A stretch of 64,000 nt of DNA from Pardosa pseudoannulata (GCA_032207245.1 CM063509.1:104552080-104616079); one strand, 5' to 3'; positions 1-13,244 are shown, counted from the first letter of the stretch. A program made the numbers and translations. Notes: generated from the letters alone by a model not told the origin.

Positions 1-1031
1 CGGCTTAGTTATATATATACTCATAGAGTCGTGCTGTGCCGTGAAGGAGAATGATTCAAGAAAGGAAACACATTAGGTAGCATAAACAACGAAAATAAAA
101 CACTTATGGAACATCATTTTGAATATTTGCATAAATTTAACTTACTATTTTGCACACACATATTTATATACAACACATACCATAATATATATGTATGTAC
201 AAGCTTACATATATATCACGGTTCACTGGATATGGATTAACAATACGGCCCTTTAAGCCTAATGGGTCGGTTAATCCTGAAATAATGAATAATATGCTCT
301 TAATTTTTAGTGACGTCATAGTTTATCTGAAAAGTTCCTAAAATGTTTGCAAACTCATTTTGACAACATTGTAAATTTATAACAGATTTTTTTAACATTG
401 TAAGGTATGACATATAATCTAAAAATTAACATAAATTTTGAAATAGATATAACCTCCGTTTAGGAAAGTATCTACATTGTCTGGGTACGATTTGAATATT
501 ACAAGATAAAATTGTGTAACTATTCTGACACACCCTAATGAAAGGCTGTCCATTTTACAGCGTAAAAGTACAACTAAATACTACTGAAGTGGAGATTTTT
601 CAAAAACTTAAACATAAATTTCATTTAAAGACGTTTCGAATAGTTCGGGCAAGAGAAAAATCGATGTTTAATTTTGTGAATCCCGAACTATTATTCTAAT
701 GCATAATATGTAATTTACCATTTTCTCAATAAATAGCGATATTTTTTCGAGAGAAATTCGGCAGTTTCGGTTCATTTGTCGGATCCTGTATAGGATTTGT
801 GAAATTCAGGTGAATCTAAGGGACATGGAATTCATGTCATTGATGTACATAATAGTATTGTTGTGTTATTATATTTATGTATATATTTATGTATTGGTGT
901 ATTATATTTATGTATTGGTATTGTTATACTATTATATTTATCTTAAAAATTAAGTCATTTGATTTATTTTGCTGTAATTTGAGCAAAAAATAGTGTAACA
1001 TTTTCCATATATGTGAAAATATTGAATATAA
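1..1031. other. Non-coding AT-rich stretch
   Basis: No gene is recognised. A short run of TATTTATGTAT-type repeats lies at about 860-945, before the tandem array. Confidence 0.5.
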
Positions 1032-2493
1032 TAGTTATTTCGTTTAAAATTTTGTATGTTTTTAAATAATCTATTTCTAACATTTTGATGATAGTAACGG
1101 ACAAAATTAAAGATAATTTTTTTCCATTTTTGGCACGTTTTCAAATATATTCCACTGGCAAGGGATTAAGTGAACTATAAAAAATGGCGATCAGTATATT
1201 TATTCATCCTTCGTAAAAACGTAAATGGATCACGATAATTTCACTTTAGATTAAACCTTTCGTAAACTCCAACGAATTCTCAAGTTGAATTCTTGAGTTA
1301 TTTCGTTTAAAATTTTGTATTTTTTTTAAACATAATCTATTTCTGTCATTTTGATGATAATAACGAACAAAATGAAAGAGCATTTCTTCCCATTTTTGGC
1401 ACGTTCTCAAATATATTCCACTGGCAAGGGATTAAGTGAACTATAAAAAATGGCGACCAGTATATTTATTCATCTTCCGTAAAAAGTAAAGGAATCACGA
1501 TAATTTCACTTTCGATTAAACCTTTCATAAACCCCAACGAATCTCCGAGTTGAATTCTTGACTTTTTTCGTTTAAAATTTTGTATTTGTTAAAAATAATT
1601 TATTTCTAACATTTTGATGATAATAACAAACAAAATGAAAGAACATCTCTTCCCATTTTTGGAACGTTCTCAAATATATTCCACTGGCAAGGGATTAAGT
1701 GAACTAAAAAATGGCGACCAGTATATTTATTCATCTTCCTAAAAACGTAAATGGATAACGATAATTTCACTTTAAATTAAACCTTTCGTAAACCCTAACG
1801 AATCCCCAAGTTGAATTCTTGAGTTATTTTGTTTAAATTTTTGTATTTTTTTAACATAATCTATTTTTAACATTTTGATGATAATAACAAACAAAATGAA
1901 AGAGCATTTTTTCCTATTTTTTGGCACGTTCTCAAATATATTCCACTGGCTAGAGATTAAATGAACTATAAAAAATGGCGACCAGTATATTTATTCGTTT
2001 TCCGTAAAAACGAAAATGAATCACGATAATTTCACTTTAGATTAAGCCTTTCCTAAACTCCAACGGATCCCCAAGTTGAATTATTGAGTTATTTCACTTA
2101 AAATTTTATATATTTTTTAACATAATCTATTTCTAACATTTTGATAATAACAAAAAACAAAATGAAAGAGAATTTTTTTTCCATTTTTGGCACGTTCTCA
2201 AATATATTCCACTGGCAAGGGTATAAGTGAACTATAAAAAATGGCGACCTGAATATTTATTCGTCTTCCGTAAAAACGCAAATGAATCACGATAATTTCA
2301 CCTTAGATTAAACTTTTCGTAAACCCCAACGAATCCCCAAGTTGAATTCTTGAGTTATTTTGTTTAAATTTTTGTATTTTTTTAACATAATCTATTTTTA
2401 ACATTTTGATGATAATAATGAACAAAATGAAAGACAATTTTTTTTCCATTTTTGGTACGTTTTTCTCAAATATATTCCACAGGCAAGGGATTA
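1032..2493. repeat. Tandem array of a ~265 bp unit, about 5.5 copies
   Basis: The phrase CCACTGGCAAGGG recurs, with slight changes, at 1152, 1418, 1681, 1943, 2209 and 2477, giving spacings of 266, 263, 262, 266 and 268. Each unit also carries AAAAAATGGCGACC and ATCACGATAATTTCAC. Copies differ by scattered substitutions and small indels. There is no coding potential, so it looks like a short satellite-type array. Confidence 0.9.
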
Positions 2494-3269
2494 ATATTTG
2501 ATATTCGTTACATAGGAAATATTTGATCTCTATATGTACACAGCAAATACACAGACTTGCAATAGATAAAGCCTAATATTTGAGCGGTAAAATTTCATTG
2601 GTCATTTGTCAGCGTGATGCGATAAAATTTACGACCGGATCAGTCCGGAATTGCACGTGGGTGATACAACATTCATAAAAGGAACAATAATCTCTCCCTC
2701 GAGTACACCCACGGAAATCATTAGCGAAGGAAAGTCTTTTGTTTCAGTCAGAGTCGCTTTGTAGGCTATAAAGAAAAAACTCTGGAAGGAACCTCGTTAA
2801 AAAATGTTTTTGTGAGTGAGGCTACATAGAGGTGAAAAAGTAAGTCGAAACGTGTTGCTTCTTCTCGAAGAATTTGATATTTTTATGATATATTGCCAAA
2901 AGAACTTATGTATGAAACTGATAAATCATACTTTGTTTCTAATTTCATACGAAAGCACATGAATTTATAATTTTTTTTGTCACTCAAACAGGGGAAATAA
3001 AGTGTTGAAACCTGTAGTAGTACTGAACGAAAAATTTCATAAAATTTTAGAAAATGGTACAGATAAGGCGAACAGAAACATTCATCCTTTCAAATACGTT
3101 ATAACGTTGTTCAATTGTACACATAAAAGTTTTGGTAAATAGTCTCACAAGCTTACCTTTAAAATAGCTTTACAACACTTCTTCGTCACCAGAGGGTTGT
3201 AAGGACAGGCGAGATATCGTAATAGGCGACAGAGCGCTACCTATAAAGAAGATAAGTGGTATTATAGAG
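2494..3269. other. Intergenic DNA, nothing recognised
   Basis: I see no conserved ORF, RNA gene or terminal repeat in this stretch. Confidence 0.4.
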
Positions 3270-4039
3270 CAGTGGTGCGCAAACTTTTTTCGACTGCGAC
3301 CCCTTTTGTAGAGAGAAAATTTTTGGCGACCCCTAGAGATAAATGCTCACAAATACGATGTATATTTCTTTCGTTTCATCGAATAAAAACATCATCATAA
3401 TTGACTCATATTAATTTTATTTTTAATTTTAAGAAAATACAATTTGTATGACACAAAAATCAGTAAATTGCCCTTTAATGAGATGTATGTGGCTGCAAGT
3501 TTCTAATTATCTCATCGATGTTTGGATGTATGTTGCTAATTGCAATTCGCATATCATCTTCAGGGTTTAAACGCGAGCGGTATTTAGTTTTTATTGAAAC
3601 TAGTTTGCTAAATCCAGTTTCACATAAATACTTTGATGCAAATTGTATTAACACTCTGATGGCATTCTTGCATAAAATGGGATATTGTTTTTTCCACGGA
3701 TAGCCAAAATTTTTGGCAAGGCTGAGTCTTAAATTGATTTCGAAGAGTATAATCACTAATTAGATCTATCAATTGCTACTTTTCACTAATTTGAAGAGTT
3801 GAACTGCATATGTCAAAGGAAAATGGATCACGAATCCAACCAAGATCGTTTTCAGGAAAATCCTCGAATCTTCTCGAAAAATTTTTCTTTAACTTTTCAG
3901 TGACGGCGCTTCACTCTTTATATGTACACTGTATGGTATGCAGCATGCAGGGATAATGCATTTCATAAAAATTTGGCGACCCCCAAAAAACTTCTGGAGA
4001 CCCCCACAGGGGTCGCGACCCCTAGTTTGCGCACCACTG
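3270..4039 (-). mobile_element. hAT remnant, CAGTGGTGCGCAAAC termini
   Basis: The inverted termini are CAGTGGTGCGCAAAC and its complement. The flanks TTATAGAG (3262-3269) and TTCTAGAG (4040-4047) form an 8 bp target duplication with one mismatch. The minus strand keeps the C-terminal dimerisation part of a hAT transposase at 3475-3756 (KYLCETGFSKLVSIKTKYRS, RLNPEDDMRIAISNI). The catalytic part is missing, so this is an internally deleted copy. Confidence 0.88.
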
Positions 4040-6854
4040 TTCTAGAGGATGTCGACGGTAATGGTGGACTCCTGACGTGTAAGCTAGGTTCTTCGGGATT
4101 TAGATAATAATTGAATTAGTAGAATTGTTTAGTGTAAATATTATTTTACCTGTATTTATTTAAAGTTTGTGATCTGTCCTTGAAATAAAATCTAGAGCTG
4201 AAAAATCGACTTTTGAATTTTAAAACAATACAATCTTTGAAAAAACATATGAAATGATATTGTTATTATTTCTTACTTCTTACTATGTGATGTTTACAAT
4301 TTTTATCGATAAAACTATATTGAAAATACTTATTGCTTATTTTTTTCCTGTTTCTTTATGAAAAGATATCATATCAAATGTTTCTTTGGTTATATCATAT
4401 TTGACAAAATATTTCAAGCATGGCTAGGTTTTTCATGCAGGGTGTGCAGAACATGGATTTTCCAATAAATCTTTAACTATTGAACATCTGAGTTCTCATT
4501 CTGAAAAGGGTTATTTATTATGAATATAAATTTAAAGATTACAATAAATAAAATATAAAGTTAATCGAGTTATAACTATAAAAACAGCTAAACTTATGAG
4601 AATTTTACTAGCACTGAAGCAAAAAAATCATGTCTTTTGTTGTATGGTGTCATATCGGCATAGAAAAGCAACGCTTCGGGCTTACGAAAAACTTAATATT
4701 TCAGCAAACGTAGCACCACAAGTGCCGCTGGGTGCCTCATCATGCTCACTGGTGCCGACAAACCGAACGTCTATTCCATGTGCAGAGGATTTCACTGCAA
4801 GCTGGCACAATAGAACGAACTGTTTCTTGTTCGGTCAGTGATTAAATTATATTTATTAATTGTTTTTAACATTTGGAAATCATATATTCTGCGAAAAACA
4901 TCTTGACAATTTTTAAAACCAAAACCAGGAATACGGTGTTACATAATATAACTTATATACTGTCTGTAAGACACAATGAATGGTAAAATTTGGACTGTTC
5001 TGTTAAAATTTGTTTCTTTAAAACAAAACAACATTGTTTTCAGCTAATTATTTCAATAAATAGAATACATCACCGAAATTAATTTACCACACTAAAACAT
5101 TCCACTTTATATTGATGAAATACTTCTTTTATATTTCCATGAAAGCAAAATCTTACAATATATAAATTTAAACATGAACCGTCTGCAAAATCGTACGGCC
5201 AGTTAATCAGTTAAAAAACCAGAAGAACGTAAGTTCCCGCTCTAATACAACGCTTAATAAACCGTACCTTCGGATGATTCTGAATGCCAAATAGCTGCAC
5301 TTGCCTCAGTGCCATAGTATGCTGTACTTATCCAGTAGTCCATAAAGCGTGATTTTCAATTTAATGCGCAGTGCTTACACATCAGAACTTCCTATGTTCG
5401 TTTGCACGCTACGTGGTGCAGCACTTATTACCGCACGCACTGCGGGAATACAAGCAAGCAAATCAACATAATATTTGAATGTATTATAAATAATATTTAT
5501 TATATACCATATAAAGATAGGTAGACATAGGTGCAGAAAATTATTATCCCTCATAATTTTGCCAGAGTGTGCAGTGCACACCCTGCACATATGGACCGCA
5601 CGCCACTGGTTCCAAGACGACTTAGTTCCTTTTAAACGTCATACTCAACTCAACTTAACATATAGCACCATGCGGGTGAAAAATGTGTGATCAATTTGAA
5701 AAGGAAATTAAAGCGCATGAGGTTTTTAAAGAGAGAATCTTCAGTGGCGATACAATATCGCAACTTATTAGCAAAGTTTTCAGTTACAAATATAAGTGTT
5801 TCTCTACTACGGGCTGCAAAATTGCCTGTAGTAGATGTTTTGAGGCTGATGAGATCTCTCAGTTTCTTTTTGTAAATGAAATAAATATTAAAAAGTACTT
5901 AAAAATTGTTTTAATATAAAAAGTTATAAAAGGACAATAAAATATAAAAAAATAATTTAAAAACAGCTTATGAAGTTTTTACACAATTTCTCTTTTATGA
6001 GTTGTTTTCAAATTATTTTTTCTACATTTTACTGCATTTTTAAAGTGTTTTTTTGTTTAATAAAAGTGATTTTTTTTCTTAAAAACTTTTTTATATTTAC
6101 TTTATTTTCAACTTTTTTAGTTTCACGTTTTGTAATTATTTTTATCTGTAATTTATTCAACATATATTAAATTAATTATCAGACATTTGAAATTTTGAAA
6201 ATGAATTTTTTTTATTAAGTATAAAGTTTACATTTTCAAAACGATAGATAAACTGTGAAATATTTGAATAATTAGTAAAGCAGTACATTAAAAAACTTAT
6301 TCATTATCGCCCGGTAAAACAAAAAAAAGAACAATGTAGTTCTACTTAATTAAAATCTATTCTGAAAGTAACAAATATACCAAAAAATGTTAAGATATTC
6401 TTAAAAATATACAAAAACTTTAAAATTGTACACGAGCATAAAATTATATATATATGCAGTTTTTCTGATCCTGGAGTCATTATTTTAACTTTGACCAAAT
6501 TACTTTCAAATTAAATTTGAGTTTTTAGTCATACCGCTTGCTAATAGATGGCGATACTAGTTTAAAATCTCTGCAATTCGGATTCTAAGTACCCTGTAAA
6601 ACCTTTTGCATTTACAAAATTGATTTTTTTTTCTCTAATTTAATTTCTTAAGATTGAATATTATATTGTATCCGGAAAGGAACATATATGCAAAATTTTA
6701 GATCTTTTAGCTAGGAAGGTAGTTGAAAATTAATTTCAAAATTTCAATTGACATACAAGTGCGGTAAAATAAAAGGGATTAATTAAATCTTTCATGGGAC
6801 CACAAAAATAGAATTTGCATAGATGCATATGATGACCTGTGCAATGCACTATGG
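4040..6854. other. Intergenic DNA with one possible terminal-repeat element
   Basis: Perfect 11 bp inverted ends CAGGGTGTGCA lie at 4438-4448 and 5575-5585 (1148 bp apart), but the 8 bp flanks do not match. ORFs at 4596-4841 and 5683-5919 have no recognised domain. The rest is AT-rich, with nothing identified. Confidence 0.35.
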
Positions 6855-7352
6855 CAGTGGTCGGCAAAGTGCGGCTCCAGAGCCGCATGTGGCTCTTTGG
6901 CTCCTTAAGTGTGGCTCTGGCACAAATATCCATGGAAGGCGCAATAATATTTTCATTTAAAAAAAACTTGGTAAGAAAAAAATTACATCTTATTTTGATA
7001 AATTAAAATTCTTTTATAAATCGAGAACATGTATAATTTTTTGTTTAAGTTAAAAGATAGGTAATTAAAATTTTATATTGTTGTAAAAATACGTAACGAA
7101 CATCGAGTTTAATTTTATTAGTTTTCGTAAAACTAAAATTAAAAACAACAACATACAAAACTGACTTACTCAAATTTTCCGAGGAGATGCAAGCACATTG
7201 TTCGCATTAATAAATATTTATTAAATATGAGATTTAGTTTTATTTAGTGTAGTAAAAGTTTACTAAACAAGCAGATTTGGCTCCCAATTTTTTTAAAAAA
7301 TTGTTGTAATGTTCTTATTTGGCTCTCTGGCTAATAAGTTTGCCGACCACTG
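6855..7352. mobile_element. hAT-type miniature element, CAGTGGTCGGCAAA termini
   Basis: The inverted ends are CAGTGGTCGGCAAA and TTTGCCGACCACTG. The flanks CACTATGG (6847-6854) and CACTAGGG (7353-7360) form an 8 bp target duplication with one mismatch. The interior is AT-rich with no transposase fragment, so the element is non-autonomous. Confidence 0.85.
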
Positions 7353-7365
7353 CACTAGGGTGACA

Positions 7366-8062
7366 AGAAAATCTATCTATATATATAAAAATGAATTTGT
7401 GTCTGTCTGTCTGTCTGTCTGTCTGTATGTATGTACTCAATAGACTCAAAAACTATCCATCCAATCGCCGTGAAAATTTGGGAAATGTTTAGGTATATCT
7501 CTGGGAAGGTTTTTGTAAATTTTCAACGTTCGAAATTCATTCCTTCCCCCTTTTTCGAGCATTTCATGTCATTATTCCAAGCATTATTTTCCCCGGTTAA
7601 ACGCAAACGATTAAGTTTTTAATTTATCGCATCATATCTAAGGGAAAGAAGCAATGTTTCTAGCAATGTGACGTCATCCCAAGTAATTGTTTTAAACGCA
7701 GTTTTCCACGGTTAAAAGCAGGAGATTAAAATGTTCAATTCATCACATAATAAATAGGCGAAAATGATATTTTTCTATCATTATGACGTCATTCATTTAA
7801 ATATTTCATTTATTCATTTCTTATTTTATATTATTTAAAATCGTCTGCTTAGTATCTATTCGATTTGAACTGAAATTTGAGATATAAAGTGATTCACTTT
7901 CATTTCTATGTAACGCAAATTATAGCATTTTTATATGAGAACTAATTTTAAATTTAATTCTTGGTTCATTTTTATGTTACAATGAAATGCATATCAACAA
8001 TATTCTAAGTACAAAAAGTACAAATTTCAGTGACTCTCATGGCCAAATAAAACCTATCATTT
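7366..8062. repeat. Dispersed repeat with (TCTG)n leader, runs into assembly gap
   Basis: The start, TATATAAAAATGAATTTGTG followed by (TCTG)n at 7402-7436 and then ACTCAAAAACTATCCATCC, resembles a repeat leader common in arthropod genomes. I cannot assign its class. It ends in a gap of 100 Ns at 8063-8162. Confidence 0.45.
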
Positions 8063-8162
8063 NNNNNNNNNNNNNNNNNNNNNNNNNNNNNNNNNNNNNN
8101 NNNNNNNNNNNNNNNNNNNNNNNNNNNNNNNNNNNNNNNNNNNNNNNNNNNNNNNNNNNNNN
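8063..8162. other. Assembly gap (100 N)
   Basis: Exactly 100 unknown bases. An ORF spanning it is an artefact. Confidence 1.
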
Positions 8163-8525
8163 AAAGGAATTCTCCTCAGAAAAGCGCATTAAAGGTTTAA
8201 AATCCTTAAATATCCTAGCAAAGATGCAATTGTGCGTGTTGCACGTCTGAAAACTTCTAGTGGTGAATTTATACGTCCCGTTCGTAGACTTTTCCCTTTA
8301 GAGATAAGATCTCCGAGTGAGAGCATGACTAATAAGACTAAGAGTAGTCAAAGTGATGTAGCTAAAAGAGAAAATTTAACAACCAGAAGCGGTAGAACTA
8401 TTAAGTTGCCTATAAGATTTCGAGATAAGTGAACTAAAAAACAATTCAGAACATGGACTGTTTGATGTTAATTGAAAGAAAATATGTTTTGATTATTACT
8501 GTTTATAATAATCAAAAGGTGGGAG
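8163..8525 (+). mobile_element. BEL/Pao retrotransposon pol 3' end, partial
   Basis: After the gap the plus strand encodes VARLKTSSGEFIRPVRRLFP and, after a Ser/Lys linker, TRSGRTIKLPIRFRD (ORF to 8432). This pattern is typical of the very C-terminus of BEL/Pao pol (DUF5641-type). A purine tract with AAAAGGTGGGAG just before 8526 fits the polypurine tract. Upstream pol is lost in or before the gap. Confidence 0.75.
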
Positions 8526-8687
8526 TGTGAAGGAAACGATGTGTCACGAGGGTTATTCTGACGTCAAATGTATATATCTTATAAAGTTTATTCTCTGTGT
8601 ATGGCAACTTCGCCATTTTAGTTAGTGTTATGAAATCTTTGGAATAAAATGTTTTGCATGGAGTTGCTATGATGTTTAAAATTACAG
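8526..8687 (+). repeat. Candidate BEL/Pao 3' LTR
   Basis: It starts TGTGAAGG directly after the polypurine tract and may end TTACA at 8687, with TGT/ACA inverted ends and an AATAAA near 8644. No second LTR is in the window, so the right boundary is a guess. Confidence 0.5.
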
Positions 8688-9839
8688 TTTTTTTTGCATG
8701 AAAGGTCAAGTGTACCTTTTTGAATGCACGGAACAAGAGGAAATAGGTTGCCAGATTGGGTACATTATTGAAATAATGGATCGCCTCAGGAAACCACCAC
8801 CGTAACAACCCAGGACGGTATGCTTGAAATAATTTGTCACAACGTCACGAACTACTGTAATGCTCTTCCCATTCATTTTTATGTTTACAACAGCCAATAG
8901 TCAAACAATAAACTGCCCTTCCGTTTGAAACTAAAGCCAGAATTGTCATAATTTGAGAATTTGCCCTACTGAGTGAAATCGCCTTATAGTAAATTCACCC
9001 CCTTTTATATTCCTTCTTTAATTCAGACAATTTTCTTTTAAATATTTATTTCACAAACACAATAACAACAATTATTAACAATGATAATTTGGACGCAATG
9101 CCACTGTAGGGATCAATTTTCTAAATGATTATTAGAAATATTTAAGGCTGAAAGAAATATTAAGGGCTGTCTCAAGATCCATTCTTTACACAAAAATGAC
9201 CACGTTAAATCCGCGCAGTCCTAATATTTTGATGTACTGCGCAGCTGGCGAATTGGCCTAACTGGCGGAAAAATTATCGTGAGTTATATTTTGATACATT
9301 TTGATACATGTGTATAAACTTCATTAGGTAAATAAATTTGATTTTTTCTTTTGCTGTTTGTTGATATTTTTTATTGTATAGTAATTTTCTACTTATTTGT
9401 GTTATTTTAATTAAGTATGGATTCTGAAACATTGTCTTCTAACTGTATTGATGGTAACAAAAAAAAAAAAAATGTAACCGAGAAAGTGCGATCTGTGTTT
9501 TAAAATTTATCAAACTTAGAGCTCTTTCTGTAATCACAAGAAAAAATGTACGTATTGTAATAGCTGAAAAATTGAGTATTCCAGAATAAATATTATGCAT
9601 CAGCTCCTTTCAGTAGACATAACAAGAATTGCAATTTAAATAAAAGAATTCAAAACTTAATGATGTGGTTCAAATCCTAGGCAAATCGTATAATTTGCAT
9701 CCAATGTCGAATAAATTAATTTTATGATCGTAGCTTTCAGTTGTATTTAGCATCTTGCTGTCTAGACACCAATTCCACATATTTTCAATGTTAATTTGAT
9801 TGCAGTAAATCATTTACTAGCCTATAGTCTTATCGGTAA
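8688..9839. other. Intergenic DNA, nothing recognised
   Basis: No gene or repeat boundary is recognised. Short ORFs on the minus strand at 8512-8897 overlap the LTR region and show no domain. Confidence 0.4.
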
Positions 9840-10690
9840 ACATTCACTTGCTGTTCATAGGGTTAATTGTTTGAAAGATATTATCTTTAATTATGTGTCA
9901 TCCTTTGAGCAATGGTTAAAAACTGAAGGTGTAAAGACTTTTACAAAGGATGTGTTAAAAGATATAATCTAATACATCATTATTATAGTTGTCAGCTTTA
10001 TAAGCTCATGTCATTTAAGAGTTGAAGTGAACGTAGAAATCGTAAGGTACTATTCTAAATCACATAAACTGCTCTGTTAGGATTTATGCTTGTGAAGCTG
10101 ATGAGAAAGTTAGAGTATTTTATATTCCACACCATAACCATAAGGTCAGCAATGAAAATTATAGAATCATATCATTTGATGAAAATCATGTCATTTAAGA
10201 GTTCAAGTGATCATAAAAATTGTAAGGTTCTATTCTAAATCACATAAACTGTTCTGATAGGATTTATGCTTGTGAAACTGATGAGAAAGTTAGAGTATTT
10301 TACATTTCATGCCATAACCATGAGGTCAGCTATGAAAATTATAGATTTCAACCATTAAGAAAAAGTGTAAGGGATGCTATTAAGTATAGTTTAAAGCTGG
10401 GGGTCACTGTACCAAAATTAAAGAAAAGCTGCAAGATGGAACTGGGGAAAGGGAGAATAAACTTTCCATTAAAAGAAGCATTTCTTTTTGCAATGCTGTA
10501 AGTTCCTATAACAGGCACTTTCAAAACTTATAATTTCATTCTGATGATGCTTCTTCTGTAGCGTTGTTTGTCGAATAGGTACAATATAAATTTCGTAAGC
10601 CAGTTCTGATCTATAAACCTTCTGGTGGTAGAACACTGTAGGGTCTCTCAGATCTAGATTTTATGCAAAATTCAGGTTCAACATTTGCAT
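9840..10690 (+). pseudogene. Decayed transposon with FLYWCH/Mutator-like zinc-finger remnant
   Basis: Broken plus-strand frames read FEQWLKTEGVKTFTKDVLKD, then a C...C...H-N-H pattern with RIYACEADEKVRVFYIPHHN, then ENYRFQPLRKSVRDAIKYSL and KLGVTVPKLK. Such fingers are typical of MULE-type transposases. Several stops and frameshifts and an internal 180 bp duplication make it a pseudogene. Confidence 0.5.
10008..10353. repeat. Tandem duplication, 180 bp unit, two copies
   Basis: CATGTCATTTAAGAGTT recurs at 10008 and 10188. Both copies run through the finger-coding segment of the transposon relic with about ten differences. Confidence 0.85.
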
Positions 10691-10923
10691 TAAACATTCA
10701 AACTTCAGAAAAAAAAAATAAAATGATGGTAGATTGTAGAAGGATGCCCTAAAATCCTATCTGATCATTCAACACATATTACTAAGCTCAGATCTAGATT
10801 TTATGCAAAATTCAGGTTCAACATTTGCATTAAACATTCAAACTTCAGAAAAAAAAAAATAAAATGATGGTAGATTGTAGAAGGGTGCCCTAAAATCCTA
10901 TCTGATCATTCAACACATAATAC
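10647..10923. repeat. Tandem duplication, 140 bp unit, two near-identical copies
   Basis: CTCAGATCTAGATTTTATGC starts both copies (10647 and 10787). The copies are almost identical, so this duplication is much younger than the 180 bp one upstream. Confidence 0.9.
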
Positions 10924-11288
10924 TAACCAATATGATTTTATCTAATTAATCTAGTTGTTTCATATAAATTTGGTTGTGGTTACCCAGTTGCCCATTTTAT
11001 TACTGTAACTTGTTTATTTAAAAGTCTTAAATCCCAAAACCAAATTTAAACATTGTGTTATGACAGAAAATTTTTTATAGTGTCCTTTCTATTATTGAAA
11101 CATATTACTTCTGCTTTTCTTTTACTTAAGAAATTTAAATGGCTGATTTAGTTTATTCAGTATATACTATTAAAGATTTTATTGCAATCTAACATTCAGT
11201 ATTTTTGATATACTCTGTTTAGCATTTGTTTATGTACATGAAATTGTGTTTGTTTCATACTAAACAATATTTTTTCTTTGAAGCAGTC

Positions 11289-11889
11289 ATGGGCTCCTCT
11301 AAGAAACACAAGGAAAAACGTGATAGAAAAAAACATAAGAAAGGACGATCAAGATCAAGAGAGAGAGATAGTCATAAAAGAAGTCATAAATCTAGCTATA
11401 GACGAGATAAGAGGAGGAGTCCAGAACATGGTGCTCCAGATTATGACAGTAATGATGAAAGAAAGCGCCGCACTTCGGATGAAAATACTTCGCATCATGA
11501 TCTCCCTCAGTATAACAGAAATGATGAAGAAAAATCCCCTGCACGCTTAGGAGAACCATCTGTAGATGATGAATTTGATATTGATAAATTGTTAGATTCT
11601 AAATTGTCAGAAAAATCAGAAGGTAGTACTAAAAGATCGTCAAAGAAGCGAAGTCGAGAAGATGCTCTGGAAGAATTCAGAAAACGACAAAAAATTGGTG
11701 AAAATGAAGATTCCCTTGAAAAATTTGCAAATGAACAATTATTAGAAGAACATGGCCTTCCTACTATAAAATCTTCTCGTTCACCTCCACCTGAAAGTAC
11801 AAATGCAGTAGAAATACCTTTTATTTCTGATGTTGCTATTAAAGAAGAACCACCTGATCATGAAAATATTTCAGAGGAGCCATCTGAAG
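11289..11889 (+). CDS. SART1: SART1 coding exon 1
   Basis: Residues 1-200 plus one base of 201. It holds the initiator, the basic RS-like tract and an acidic linker. A pyrimidine-rich run ending in CAG at 11284-11286 lies two bases before the ATG, so this may be the second exon of the transcript after an unseen 5' UTR exon. Donor GT at 11890. Confidence 0.93.
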
Positions 11890-13244
11890 GTAATATATCT
11901 TTATGTTATGATCTATCTATTGTAAGATTGAAGTATAACCAATTGTATTAATACATTAAAACAGAGTTTTATGCTGAAAAGTTATATTCAGCATATCTTG
12001 TGCTTCTTTTGGGTTATTTAAATATTTGATCACACTTAAACTTTAGCCCTTTACATGATTCTTTCTTTTATATTCTTTTTGAAAAGTTTATAAAATTCTT
12101 GCTTATGTAAAATTGTCTGATTTGTTATCTTACCCTAACTGGAATATTTACCAGATAGTATTGCTTATTTATATCCAATCATTTTCCTTTCTCTTAGTAA
12201 CAGTAAAGTTTGCTATTCAAGGTTTGATGAGTGTTTAGTCATCATTACTCTTGATTGTAGATTTCCTTATGTGGCTTAATTTAAAAAGTGGTATTGAATA
12301 TTTTGATCAGACCTTTTCAATCTAAAAGACTTCCCTAGCTGAAATATTTACCAGACAGTATAGCCTATTTATATCCAATCATTTTCCTTTCTTTTAGTAA
12401 CAGTAAAGTTTACTAGTCAAGGTTTGATGAGTGTTTAGTCATCATTACTCTTGATTGTAGAATTTCTTATCTGGCTTAATATAAAAAGTGGTATTGTATA
12501 TTTTGATCAGACCTTTTCGATCTAAAAGACTTTTCCCTAACTGGAATATTTACCAGACAGTATTGCTTATTTATATCCAATCAGAAAGAGGTGCAATTCA
12601 TACTTAACAGAAGAGTAGCGTGAGGAGAGCACGTGATTAAAACACAGCGAGGAGAGGAGAAAGTAGATGGGGTTACCAAACTAGGTGTGTTATCGCCCAT
12701 TTGGCAGGGGGGACCCACTCGTTCAATCAAGCCACCTTTTCAATCTAAAAAACTTAAGATGTTTGGAGATATAATTTATTTTGATGGACCAGATTGTGTT
12801 TCTTTATGTATGTGTGTAATATTTTAATGCAGTTGATTGATTTTACATTCTTTAATAATTTTTTTGGCAATTCTATCCCTAAACTGTACTTTTCTCTGTC
12901 ATTTGGCAAAGTTTCATTCAAAGTTTCATTTCCTTTAATTTCTATTAACCTGTTGGCTAGCAGTAACTTGCCCAGCTAAATTTTGTAAAGTCAGTAATAC
13001 TTATGTAATTTTTTTGCATGGTGTTGGCATGTTCCCATGATTGTAATAAGCACCTTTCATTAGCTAATCCTTCTGTCCTGCCGAGAGAATCATCATAGAA
13101 ATGTTATGTTTTGTGGTCAGAGCACTAAAGATCGTCTGACAAACAAAGCTATATTTTTGCTCTCAAAGTTTCAGTGTGTCCTTTAATCATCAACTGCAAA
13201 AGAATCTTTAATGTAATATCTTATTAAAGAAATGTTACACACAC

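Noticed and set aside
1032..2493. CRISPR-like regular repeats
   Set aside because: The whole ~265 bp unit repeats, with no short repeat plus unique spacer pattern, in eukaryotic DNA.
4438..5585. 1148 bp element with 11 bp CAGGGTGTGCA inverted ends
   Set aside because: The ends match perfectly, but the 8 bp flanks (TTTTCATG, CACATATG) do not, and no transposase remnant was found. Kept only as a possibility.
5683..5919. Two overlapping plus-strand ORFs
   Set aside because: Neither shows a recognisable domain, and both frames in the same DNA are open by chance.
11226..11288. In-frame upstream extension of SART1 (21 codons)
   Set aside because: SART1 proteins begin MGSSKK, which starts at 11289. 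The upstream codons look like intron or 5' UTR with a polypyrimidine tract.
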